From Bradyrhizobium sp. C9 (GTDB lineage: Bacteria; Pseudomonadota; Alphaproteobacteria; Rhizobiales; Xanthobacteraceae): a DNA stretch of 64,000 nucleotides. Position 1 is the stretch's first letter; every line of letters begins with the position of its first letter. Under the pieces are notes generated by a model. That model ran no database searches and was not told where the DNA came from. It saw only the letters and a list, made by a program, of their open reading frames with translations. The stretch is from contig NZ_NWTG01000011.1 of NCBI RefSeq assembly GCF_002532045.1, forward strand, positions 134,001 through 198,000, in the 5' to 3' direction. The translations under genes were made by a program, and so were the position numbers. Shown here one piece after another: positions 47,801-53,615 of the stretch.

Positions 47801-50800
47801 GTATCGAGGGGCACCTGCGTCAGCACCGTGCTGTATGGCATCGGCAGCGGCTGGCCGGCGGGAATGGTCAGCGGCTGCGCCAAGACAAGGTTCGCCTTCG
47901 CAGGCGTGTTAGCCAGCAGCGTGCCGCCGAACAGGCTTGCTTGATCGGTGGTCACCACGGTCCCCGGCGTAGCGATGGTCAGCGTGCCGCCGCCGCTGAC
48001 GCCGGCCGCACGAATGCTGCTGCCGAGCGTCAACGTTCCATTTACGGCGGTGCCGCCGCCGGCCGGATCAACGGCGATCAGCGTAACGTTGCCGCCCTTG
48101 CCGCCCCGGGTCTTGCCATTGGCGAGAATGGCTCCGCCCGATGAGACATCGATCGTGCTGCCATTGGCGAGCGTGAGGTCACCGGTGGAATCGAAGGTGA
48201 CGTTGCCGCCGTCGACGAAGCCGAGACCCGACACGCTGGTCGGATTGGTCTGCGCATTGACCCACAGGCCGCGCGTATCGATGACGGCGCCGGGCTCCAG
48301 CGTCAGCGCCGCGCCTCCAGCCGCATTCGTCAGCGCAAACGTGCCGGTCGCTGCGTTGAGGATGTTGCTCACCGTGACGCTACCGGAGCGCGCGGTGATG
48401 TCGGCCGCGATGTCGACGGTCGGAGCGATCAGCTTGACCTGCGCGCCCGATGACAATTGCAGCGGCGCATCGATGGAGATCTTGTTGGCCGTGTTGATGT
48501 TGAGGCCGCCGAGGCCGAAGCCGTTCAGCGCCGGCGCATCGAACCAGGCCGTGTTGACGCGATCCGCCGGCAGCGCAGAAGTCAAACCGAGATTGCCGGT
48601 GAGCGGCGCCACATTGCCGAACGACACATCGGTGTTGTAGGCGCCGGCGAGGCCATAGCCATTGTACTGCCCGAGCGCGAGCGTGCCGGCGAGCGGCACG
48701 GTGGTCTGCGTCAGCTTGTAGCCGTCGGCGACACCAGTCGGGCGTTTGGCGACCTGGTTCTCGCCGTCGATCACATTGGCGAGGATCGTGCCCTCGAACA
48801 CCGAGGTCGGGGTCGCGAGAACGAGACTGCCGGCGTCGCGGCCCAGGGTGTAGCCGTTCTCCCAGCGGGTGCTGCCTTTGCCGAACGGGCTGAGATAGAC
48901 CTCGACAACGTTCCAGTGCGCGTGATTGACGATGAAGCCGTTGGCCACCGCGACATAGGTCAGATTGGCCGGAGCATCGTCGGCGCTGTAGATGCGGCCG
49001 TCATTGCCGAGCAGCAGCGTCTGCCGCACATAGCCGCTCTGATACTGCACCGCACCGCCAGAGATATTGAAGATCGCGCCGCGTTGCGCCACCACCTCCG
49101 GCGCCGACAAGGTGATGGTGCCGCCGACCGCAGTCCATTCGCCGATCTTGTGGCCGGTGTTGTTGAGATAGCCGGAGACCTCGAGCAGCCCGCCCGCGGT
49201 GTAGTAGCGGTCCGTCGCATAGCCGCCGGTGCCGGCCGGCACCAGGGTCAGATCGCGGGCGTCGATCCACAGATTGCTGTTGATGAGCGTGCCATTGTCG
49301 CGGTTCTGCGGGCTGTCGCGCAGCTCGTTGCCCTGGACGTTGACCTTGATCGAATTGGCCGACACCGGCAGCACGGTGCCGGTGGTGCCGGAGACGTCGA
49401 TCACCGATCCGCTTTCGGCGAATACGCGCTTGCCGGCTGCGGCCGTCACCTGGCCGCCCTGCGCCATGGTCAGCGCGCCGTTCCTGAAATCGACCGTGCC
49501 GCCGGTGACGATCTCGATGCGCGACTGATCGGGCCGGTCGGACAGCGTCGAGAGGTTGTCGAACTGGCCGGTCGCCAGCAGATTCGGCTTGGCCGAGGCG
49601 ATCAGGGCATCGCGCTGCGAATTGAGCCCGGTCACGTTCGGATCGATGCCGGCGACCAGCGCGGCCGCCGCATCGGTCTCCGGCAGGATCAGGCTGATGC
49701 CGCTATTGGTCAGCGTGATGCTGCCGGTGGTGTCGGACGCCGAGTTGAGCAGATGGATGGTGCCGCGCTGATTGACCGAGGTGGTGGAGACCAGGATGCC
49801 GTCCTGGGTGATGGCATGGCCGGCGAGCGTGATATCGCCCTGCTGGGCGAGGACGAGTCCGGTGTTGCTGACAGTGCCGCTGCCGCTCCCGGGATGGAGC
49901 ACCGGGGCGATCTCGTTGCCGCGGGTGGTTGAGTTCTGATTGACATTGGTGCCGTAACCGGCACGCAGGATGAAATCATCGCCGGCCGCAAGCTGGGTCT
50001 GTCCCTTCGGCGTGGTGATGGCGCCGGCATTGTCGACCTCGGTGCCCACCAGCAGCACGAAGCCGCCGCCCGCCGTCACCGAGGACGGCGCGTTGGTCGT
50101 GATCAGCGCGCCGCTCTCGACCACGATCTTGCCGCCGGCGCCGGTGAAGCTCGGCAGATATTTGGTGCCGCTCTGGGTCGAATAGAGACCATTGGCGAGG
50201 AACTGGCTGTCGGCGATGTTGGCGCTGGAGGCGATCAGCGAGCCGACATTGATCTGGCTCGCACCACCGAAGATGATGCCGTTCTGGTTGATCACCAGCA
50301 CCTGCCCCGGCGCGGTGATGCGGCCGAGGATCTGGCTCGGTCCGGTGTTGCCGACGACGCGATTGAGCGCGGTCCAGTTGCCGGCCTGCTGGTTAAAATT
50401 GAGCGTGGTCTGGCTGCCGACGTTGAAGCTCTGCCAGTTGAGGATCGCCTGCGGCGCGGTCTGATTGACGGTGACCGTGGTCTGGCCACCGCTTGCGGCC
50501 TGGCTCGGCAGCGCGGCGCCTTGCCAAAGGCTTGAGCCCGGCACGGCGCCCGGCGCAACCTGAAGCCCACCCGGCGCAAGGCCGTTCGGCACCGCCACCT
50601 GCGGCAACGTGGCCGATCGCTGCGAGGCGGCGGCTGCGCTGCGCGCGGCGGACTGCGCGGCCTGCAACGCCTGGATGGCATGGGTCGCCCGCGTCAGCGC
50701 GCCCTGGCTTTGCCTCGCGACGTCAGTGGCCCGCTGGGCCGCGGCGGCGGCTGCATCGCTGGCGATCGCCGGCGCCGACGTCGTCGTCCCGAAATTGCCG

Positions 50801-50970
50801 AACGGACGCGCGGATGTGCCCTCAAGTCCACTCAGCAGCAGCGCCAGCGTGCTTGTTCCCGCGAGCAGCATGGAGCGCGATACCGATCCGATCCGCTGCC
50901 GCGACCGAAGCTGTGCAGCCCGACGCGGATCGAGGCGAGGACGGCGGGCAACGCGCTGACGAGACGGCAT
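38851..50970 (-). CDS. Giant filamentous haemagglutinin-family exoprotein (TPS domain, DUF3739-type C-terminus)
   Basis: 4039 residues. A long basic signal region (to about 55, hydrophobic core SMLLAGTSTLALLLSG) precedes an Ala/Gln-rich helix (70-120). The TPS/haemagglutination-activity domain lies at about 160-280, with NWQSFNVGSQTTLNFNQQ, NRVVGNTGPSQILGRI and VLVINQNGIIFGG. Several thousand residues of beta-helix-like sequence rich in G, T, S, A and N follow. The last 600 residues (AKPFEVIAGRDIVGLG, RYFNPANQLPSNGTP, EELTLGGREYND) look like the DUF3739 region, ending in a polar tail. It would form a long surface or secreted fibre. No TpsB transporter lies in the window. ECF sigma and anti-sigma genes lie directly upstream on the same strand. 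AGGGGA lies 8 bases before the ATG. Confidence 0.9.
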   Translation of the reverse strand: MPSRQRVARRPRLDPRRAAQLRSRQRIGSVSRSMLLAGTSTLALLLSGLEGTSARPFGNFGTTTSAPAIASDAAAAAAQRATDVARQSQGALTRATHAIQALQAAQSAARSAAAASQRSATLPQVAVPNGLAPGGLQVAPGAVPGSSLWQGAALPSQAASGGQTTVTVNQTAPQAILNWQSFNVGSQTTLNFNQQAGNWTALNRVVGNTGPSQILGRITAPGQVLVINQNGIIFGGASQINVGSLIASSANIADSQFLANGLYSTQSGTKYLPSFTGAGGKIVVESGALITTNAPSSVTAGGGFVLLVGTEVDNAGAITTPKGQTQLAAGDDFILRAGYGTNVNQNSTTRGNEIAPVLHPGSGSGTVSNTGLVLAQQGDITLAGHAITQDGILVSTTSVNQRGTIHLLNSASDTTGSITLTNSGISLILPETDAAAALVAGIDPNVTGLNSQRDALIASAKPNLLATGQFDNLSTLSDRPDQSRIEIVTGGTVDFRNGALTMAQGGQVTAAAGKRVFAESGSVIDVSGTTGTVLPVSANSIKVNVQGNELRDSPQNRDNGTLINSNLWIDARDLTLVPAGTGGYATDRYYTAGGLLEVSGYLNNTGHKIGEWTAVGGTITLSAPEVVAQRGAIFNISGGAVQYQSGYVRQTLLLGNDGRIYSADDAPANLTYVAVANGFIVNHAHWNVVEVYLSPFGKGSTRWENGYTLGRDAGSLVLATPTSVFEGTILANVIDGENQVAKRPTGVADGYKLTQTTVPLAGTLALGQYNGYGLAGAYNTDVSFGNVAPLTGNLGLTSALPADRVNTAWFDAPALNGFGLGGLNINTANKISIDAPLQLSSGAQVKLIAPTVDIAADITARSGSVTVSNILNAATGTFALTNAAGGAALTLEPGAVIDTRGLWVNAQTNPTSVSGLGFVDGGNVTFDSTGDLTLANGSTIDVSSGGAILANGKTRGGKGGNVTLIAVDPAGGGTAVNGTLTLGSSIRAAGVSGGGTLTIATPGTVVTTDQASLFGGTLLANTPAKANLVLAQPLTIPAGQPLPMPYSTVLTQVPLDTPLPGGVVPGDQRTDGSGQNGVTVQQDWIVPTGMSAVDYNTLTNYTAGQTIPAGSNISNFSGAFPVGYVVPSGTFPNSIRTPAFTYTIAAGSVRSSDTTYAPGAVIPAGTSLGVTVAVQSPVVLTPGLFASGFANYDINGGTETLVTNGTAVAPTMPVYRFTASSYAARTGADPAAALSLWQPPLFTENPLNATLTQRAGASVTLHSLIKGGLEHGGGPIVIGDGASITVDPGQSIKLDAYNQITMDGRLTAHGGSITLINESDNSLGASRNFDAYGQGRALSLWIGANAVVDVSGAAYTATDTTGRTYGTVTDGGSINLGGATGFVIVRPGAELNADGASITVNSAAGMSPNASGSAQTLVSNGGSIALSSSSGLYLDGNIHAAAGGAGAAGGSLSISLLSAVFPADGSFVPANALVPSTIIVTQTQQALLPVDIAPGTDASRLTFGQAVVSADMIKAGGFGNLSLSSGDYMQFSGNVSLALGQSIALTAAAFTSGPAVPGLPVPVGSPSKPDPSAPIPTGDVLLSAPYVLLREPAATTAGFIGNPGAAGVPSRASFEVDARQIDVQGLILFSASSPNSMYAPGFGDIRFVSKGDIRFLATGEGQTTRLSTDWNLDLIAAQLYPATGVVAIVTAGQNNSTAAQSDQPPTLTIGRSTDTIPDAPLSVFGSLALAAPVVEQGGIVRAPFGAIVLGNNNPFDNRIPTQRLDVLPGSLTSVSMAGISIPYGGTIDGVTYNYNGSSVRPKGLTNLTSDGSPLSGIMLDGQSINVQGGATLDLSGGGNLTGAGFISGRGGSVNVLNTPLINANPATPVSKASDKVYAILPGYASGYAPVAPENGAGDPAIGQQITIPAGVPGLPAGTYTLLPSNYALLPGAYRVELGAVTRTPINGTVAIGNGTYAMSVHTGVANTGISSSLASHALITAGTAVRKYSQYNEQSYSDFLIANTTQFGGVRPLLPADGKTLVVAFEMPSTTPAAEALSFEGTALFQPGQGGFAGQLVTRGVGEIYADAPTAGFAGVSVRAADLDTIGAPRLIVNGYDSIVNGTVTYIGGSDIFIRDGVMLTASEVFLVGGNITIGNNVTLSTIGQGPAPFDSTSLGMSYTTASGTTVLALSNGNLNFLGSNGGSGSFTIGANSQLYSEGTLVFATNGASSIDPSAHFGSRNITLAVGSINIGDSGTIAAAGAPAGFLFNQALFDTLVHGDPTHAAPALERITLSAASSVNLFGSAGLDATGTGIDLVLNTPAIYGYGSAGDTATIAAGKITWNGIAGATPPALGAGGLGSGLGTLNLVAGEIDLGKFASLDATAPSRVIYGFGNVNFTASSQIVSAGNSSLYVYQTPSTAAGAVFGQSGTGGNLTLSTPLLTGVQKSIMKYTTGGALDVTVPAGLAPSTATSTVSGAEIDLTGDSVAIASTILLPSGKLVVNATNNITLGGGGRIDLSGQPSMIQRATVYGFGGTAIFNSGQGRFTQAAGSVIDVSATNASAGSISISARNGTVSFGGRLVSSATGRNISGDFSVTAASMSSVDFAALNALLTEGGLFDARSFDIRTGDLVIGDGVKAHSVTVSVDGGGLTVAGTIDASGAAPGTIRLSAGNGLTLASSAVLDVSGTVLQTDSYGQPIEAKNRGHIELTAARGTLTLMPGATLDLTVPDPNGIAYGDVVLNAPRVDETSGNIAINAASSLTIKGANSIALNAFWTYDLPTGSTITQATLDGYDTASTAFINAALGDARLSAKFAGLSAYGAAFHLRPGVEITSSGDLSTSGDIDLSKYRYGPNADTNPASATYGAGEAMALVVRAGGNLSINGSISDGFQMASDTPALYSPVANITVSSAFRVVKTNYLLSIGQTVQTSAAWTVPKSWGLLLPFYPRDLSGHRYAPGQTIPAGTILNLVVIPVTEAASVGGVFAAPSGPAIPAALGTSPWAVMLASGSQSASLRLTAGADLSAADQRALQPARALNGGGNLTLNDPAYSDSVNGVFFSVVRTGTGSLELLAGGSFSEATPYGVYTAGTQAAPALVNGSNPYDLVGAIRSGVTHAWYPEHGGDLLLVAQQDVTGYIATADNTSHYVDTDRIGNWLQTQGGGGLSPDPTAWWVNFGTFVKADQAASSASLVGFQGIGTLGGGNLTVIAGRNAGASDGSGANISTGLDLAVASTGRLLPNGTLLQTGGGDLTLSVGGVLNPINALTASGGLVPDYFGSVADLRGNVDVRAGSVGVVVQNGRSSGVSSVDPRTLDPSTFKDSMKTPGPTFTPGDGSVSVTTRGDLVISGASDAGMAASVNFNGGPYTQVNGDGTTTLMSSAGRTNFTLWTSATAISLYAAGGDVAPLAGDPAGRQNANGFYPGTLIVAAANGDIRFGGGLSIEMMPSQYGQLELLAAGSIYGQGQVLSMSGADMSALATPFHPVLYIGSRNTNASLDAAYRNNNFNAIAFGEDTPVSNLHQGDTQPALVYAGVDIDDLGLGATLTMIRSGSSGFNPLHRTWYLAAKPFEVIAGRDIVGLGATPDVFFNTGPIGVSLMQAGRDIIYQSVNVVGPGLLQIQAGRNLYQGYYGSLTSVGDVVNPANSAGGADIAVLTGVGANGPDYADFAKRYFNPANQLPSNGTPLAGSGKVVHAYGAELLAWLQKRYGYAGSAADALAYFLALPSEQQGVFVRQVFYEELTLGGREYNDANGPRYKSYLRGRDAIAMLFPDQDANGRPLTYSGGLTMFSGFAKDPSNNPYQADTGNHTQYGGAIQVLNPGGRTILGVESVTPGAGSGLITQGRNSPIDIYSLGSILLGQSRIMTTFGGNILAWSATGDINAGRGSKTTTIFTPPLLSQDSYGNVTLSPAAPSSGAGIAALASIPGTPPSDVDLIAPLGTIDAGEAGIRVSGNVNLAALQVVNAANIQVQGTSTGIPTVQGPPVGALTSASNTAAASQQAAAPPPRNNDQPSVVIVEVLGYGGSDGSPPQDPAEQQRKPREKQSYNENSAFQVIGLGDPAGSSGR

Positions 50971-51158
50971 AGGATGTCCCCTGGGAACAACGGACGGAAA
51001 AATATGCAGATCGGATCTGCGCAGATGCCCGTCACACGGCTTGACCGTATGCCAGGCTTCTCGTCCTCAAGGACGCCATTTGATCGGCAGGACCGAACAA
51101 CAAAATCGCGCACAATTCCTGAGCAGATGTGACACGCGCTTTCACGACCCGCTTCACA

Positions 51159-52139
51159 TCAGCTCAGCAGCACGATGCCGCCGGGCAGGTGTCGCGCCTT
51201 GGCGCCGAAGATTTGCTGGAACATGGCGAGGATGCCCTCGACGTTGTCGATGCGGAACCGGCCGTTGACGAGACGGCGTTCCAATTCCGCGTTCGTCACC
51301 ATGACCTTGCCCGACCGGTAGCGATTGATCTCGGCCACGACGTTGCCGAGCGGAGCGTCATGAAAGATCAACATTCCGTCGCGCCAGGCCGTCACCTCGG
51401 CAGGATCGACCGACATCGGCGCCGCGAGACCACGCGCTGCATAACTGACCTGTTGCCCCGCACGCAGCGCCGCGACGGAACCATGGCGGATGACCTGGAC
51501 CTCGCCATCGAGACACGTCACGCAGGTGCCGGGCTGCTCATGACGGACGTTGAACTGTGCCTGACGCGCATTCATCTCGCCGTCACCGGCAACCACGCGC
51601 ACTTCGCGGCTTGCCGAGGCCGCCGCGATCACGGCTTCCCCGGTCAGGATCTCGATGCGATCCTGGCTGCCATCACCCGACTGAACATTGACGCTGGTTC
51701 CGGTGTTCAGCGTCACCTTGACACCGCCATCGATCGTGAGCTTGCGCTGCTCGCCGGCGGCGGTGCGATAATCCGCCATCACGTCCTGCAGCGATGGCCA
51801 CAACCGCAAGGGCGGCGACACCACGAGATACGCGGCGGCCGACGTCGCAAGCGCGCCTCCGAGCATCGCCCGCCGCGTCATGCGCGGCTGCCGCCGGACA
51901 TCCGCCAGCATGGAATCGCCACGCCGCTTCAACAGGTTGGCGCCGGCCGGGCCGAGTTGATCCCACAGCAGGCTGGCCTGTGCCAGCGCCTCCGAATGAG
52001 CTGTGCTCTGGCTTCCCCACTGCTTGGTTTCCTCGATGTCCCGCCGGGTGGCCTGACCCGAACCGAGCCGCTGGACGCGTGCAAGCGCCTCGCTCTCGAT
52101 CGCGGTCAGCTGCTCCGACGGTTCGTCGTGACGTGTCAT
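51159..52139 (-). CDS. FecR-type anti-sigma factor (VreR-like)
   Basis: A 326-residue inner membrane regulator. A cytoplasmic N-terminal domain (LARVQRLGSGQATRRDIEETKQWGSQS, the sigma-binding type) is followed by a single membrane helix (AMLGGALATSAAAYLVV, about 90-106). The periplasmic FecR domain (KLTIDGGVKVTLNTGTSVNVQSG, AVIAAASASREVRVVAGDGEM) comes next. A C-terminal STN-like part (LIFHDAPLGNVVAEINRYRSGKVMV) should contact the signalling partner. The ATG at 52137-52139 is chosen because no upstream ATG fits. It follows the sigma gene by 74 bases and precedes the giant haemagglutinin gene, which is its likely target. Confidence 0.9.
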   Translation of the reverse strand: MTRHDEPSEQLTAIESEALARVQRLGSGQATRRDIEETKQWGSQSTAHSEALAQASLLWDQLGPAGANLLKRRGDSMLADVRRQPRMTRRAMLGGALATSAAAYLVVSPPLRLWPSLQDVMADYRTAAGEQRKLTIDGGVKVTLNTGTSVNVQSGDGSQDRIEILTGEAVIAAASASREVRVVAGDGEMNARQAQFNVRHEQPGTCVTCLDGEVQVIRHGSVAALRAGQQVSYAARGLAAPMSVDPAEVTAWRDGMLIFHDAPLGNVVAEINRYRSGKVMVTNAELERRLVNGRFRIDNVEGILAMFQQIFGAKARHLPGGIVLLS

Positions 52140-52213
52140 CGATCGGGCGTTTCTCTTGACAGCTCTCTTGGCAGCACTTCCATACAAATGCGCAACACTC
52201 GGACTCTCTCCTA

Positions 52214-52756
52214 TCAGGACGTTTCCCGCGGTGCCGGACCGAAACGTCTTGTGACCTTTTTATTAAACCGCCTGGCGCAATGCTCGAGCGCGGCTTTCAG
52301 CTCAAGCTCCACCAAACGCTGGGACACCCCGAGGCGCGCGGCGATTTCCCGGAGCGGCGTGCCTTCCAGGCGGGATGCGAGCAGGATCGTGCGGCGGCGC
52401 GGCGTGAGTTCCTCAAGCACCTGCTCCAGATGCGCAATCTGCTCCCGCGATTCGACCTCGCGTTCCGGCCCCGGCGCCGCATCGACGATCTCGAGCATCG
52501 GCTGCACCTCGAACCGCTTGATCCGGCGCGTCTCCTGGCGCTCGCGGCTGATCGCGAGATTGAGCGCGCTGCGCAGCAGATAGCCGATCGGGCTATCCAC
52601 CACGCCCGGGCTGTTCTTGTCGCGAAGATGCAGCCACGTCTCGTGAAGGGTTTCGCGCGCCTTCTCGTCGCCGAGACGCCGCGCGAGGCGGCGGCGAAGC
52701 TCGTCGTAGCGCTCGACGAGCACCTGCCGAAGCGTGGTCGAAGTGGTTTCCGTCAT
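52214..52756 (-). CDS. ECF sigma factor, FecI/VreI-like
   Basis: A 180-residue sigma factor. Region 2 reads LVERYDELRRRLARRLGDEKARETLHETWLHL, then SPIGYLLRSALNLAISRERQETRR. Region 4 reads LEQVLEELTPRRRTILLASRLEGTPLREIAARLGVSQRLVELELKAALEHC. The FecI-like region 4 (EGxxLxEIAxxLGVSxxxVExxL) pairs with the FecR-type protein downstream. Its start codon overlaps the stop of the STN-TonB-C gene by 4 bases, so sensor, sigma and anti-sigma are one operon in the order seen in the Pseudomonas vreA-vreI-vreR locus. Confidence 0.93.
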   Translation of the reverse strand: MTETTSTTLRQVLVERYDELRRRLARRLGDEKARETLHETWLHLRDKNSPGVVDSPIGYLLRSALNLAISRERQETRRIKRFEVQPMLEIVDAAPGPEREVESREQIAHLEQVLEELTPRRRTILLASRLEGTPLREIAARLGVSQRLVELELKAALEHCARRFNKKVTRRFGPAPRETS

Positions 52757-53439
52757 CGCGCGACCGGTCCCGGGCGCCTCGGATCACGCGCCGCACAGTC
52801 GCCGGTTTCGGAGGGCGGCCGCGGCGAAACCGCCATCATGACAGGCTGCGGCATGTCCGGTGGCGGCGGCCGGCCGATCACGACGGCACGCAACAGGGCG
52901 GCGATCGCCTGGTCACGCGCGCTGTCATCGGTGGAGCCGAGCAGCTGGGGCCGCAGCAGCTCGCCGGCTTGCCCGATCCAGAACTTGAACTTGATCCGAT
53001 AGCCGCCCGGCGCGGTCAGCGCGGAACGGCAGAAGGCTTCCTCGATACTGCTCTGGACGGATGCGAGATAGGGCATGAACCCGCGTATCGACGCCGTCTG
53101 CGGCGCGGTCGCCGCAGGCACAATCGTGAAGGCGTTGGCCGCGGCATAGACCGCGACCAGACCGGTGTCTTCGAGCAGAAGCTGCAACGCCATGTCGGGC
53201 GTCATCGATCCCTTGACGGCCTGCGCGCGACGCCCCGCGGCCAGGGTGGCGTCATAAACGACCTGACGACCGGTGGCTGCGCTGTAAGCATCGAGCGCGG
53301 AGACCAGAGGCTGGCTACCAATATCGAAGTCGACCGCTGGCGGCGTGCGAACTGATTCAAGGCTTGCGGCCATCGTTACCGTCTGGATATTCCCGGCAAC
53401 GAGAGTGCCTATGACCAGGCCAAGAAAGCGCTGCCACAT
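52753..53439 (-). CDS. VreA-like signalling protein: STN domain fused to a TonB-C-like domain
   Basis: About 228 residues. A signal/anchor segment (FLGLVIGTLVAGNIQTVTMA) is followed by an STN domain at about 35-105 (VDFDIGSQPLVSALDAYSAATGRQVVYDATLAAGRRAQAVKG, LQLLLEDTGLVAVYAAANAFTIVP). A second domain at about 118-205 reads YLASVQSSIEEAFCRS, YRIKFKFWIGQAGELLRPQLLGSTDDSARDQAIAALLRAV and PPPPDMPQPVMM, the pattern of TonB C-terminal domains. There is no beta-barrel. It could receive a surface signal and pass it to the FecR-type protein. Starts at 53439, 53478 and 53532 are possible; the first gives the best signal segment. Confidence 0.82.
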   Translation of the reverse strand: MWQRFLGLVIGTLVAGNIQTVTMAASLESVRTPPAVDFDIGSQPLVSALDAYSAATGRQVVYDATLAAGRRAQAVKGSMTPDMALQLLLEDTGLVAVYAAANAFTIVPAATAPQTASIRGFMPYLASVQSSIEEAFCRSALTAPGGYRIKFKFWIGQAGELLRPQLLGSTDDSARDQAIAALLRAVVIGRPPPPDMPQPVMMAVSPRPPSETGDCAARDPRRPGPVAR

Positions 53440-53597
53440 CCGATCATGCTTCGAGCGCAGCCCGATCTTCCGACCCATTGAACAAAGTGAATGAGGCGCC
53501 GCCTTGATCCTCAAGCCCCAGCCGAACGGCACGATCTATCGGTGATCGATGAAGCCGTTCGTCAAACCCCGCGGCAGGCGCAACATAGAAACAGATT

Positions 53598-53615
53598 ATG
53601 ACAATCTGCTAACAG
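53598..53615 (-). promoter_or_regulatory. Candidate PhoB box upstream of the VreA-like operon
   Basis: On the minus strand CTGTTAG-N4-TTGTCAT (53615 to 53598) matches the Pho box CTGTCAT-N4-CTGTCAT at 11 of 14 positions. It overlaps the stop codon of the PepSY gene and lies about 160 bases before the chosen VreA-like start. Confidence 0.4.

Noticed and set aside
39352..49932. Long plus-strand frames opposite the giant haemagglutinin gene (for example 39352-42453 and 48457-49932)
   Set aside because: They are Arg/Asp/Gly/Val-rich reverse readings of the G/T/N-rich repeats, have no domains or ribosome sites, and lie wholly inside a clearly coding gene.
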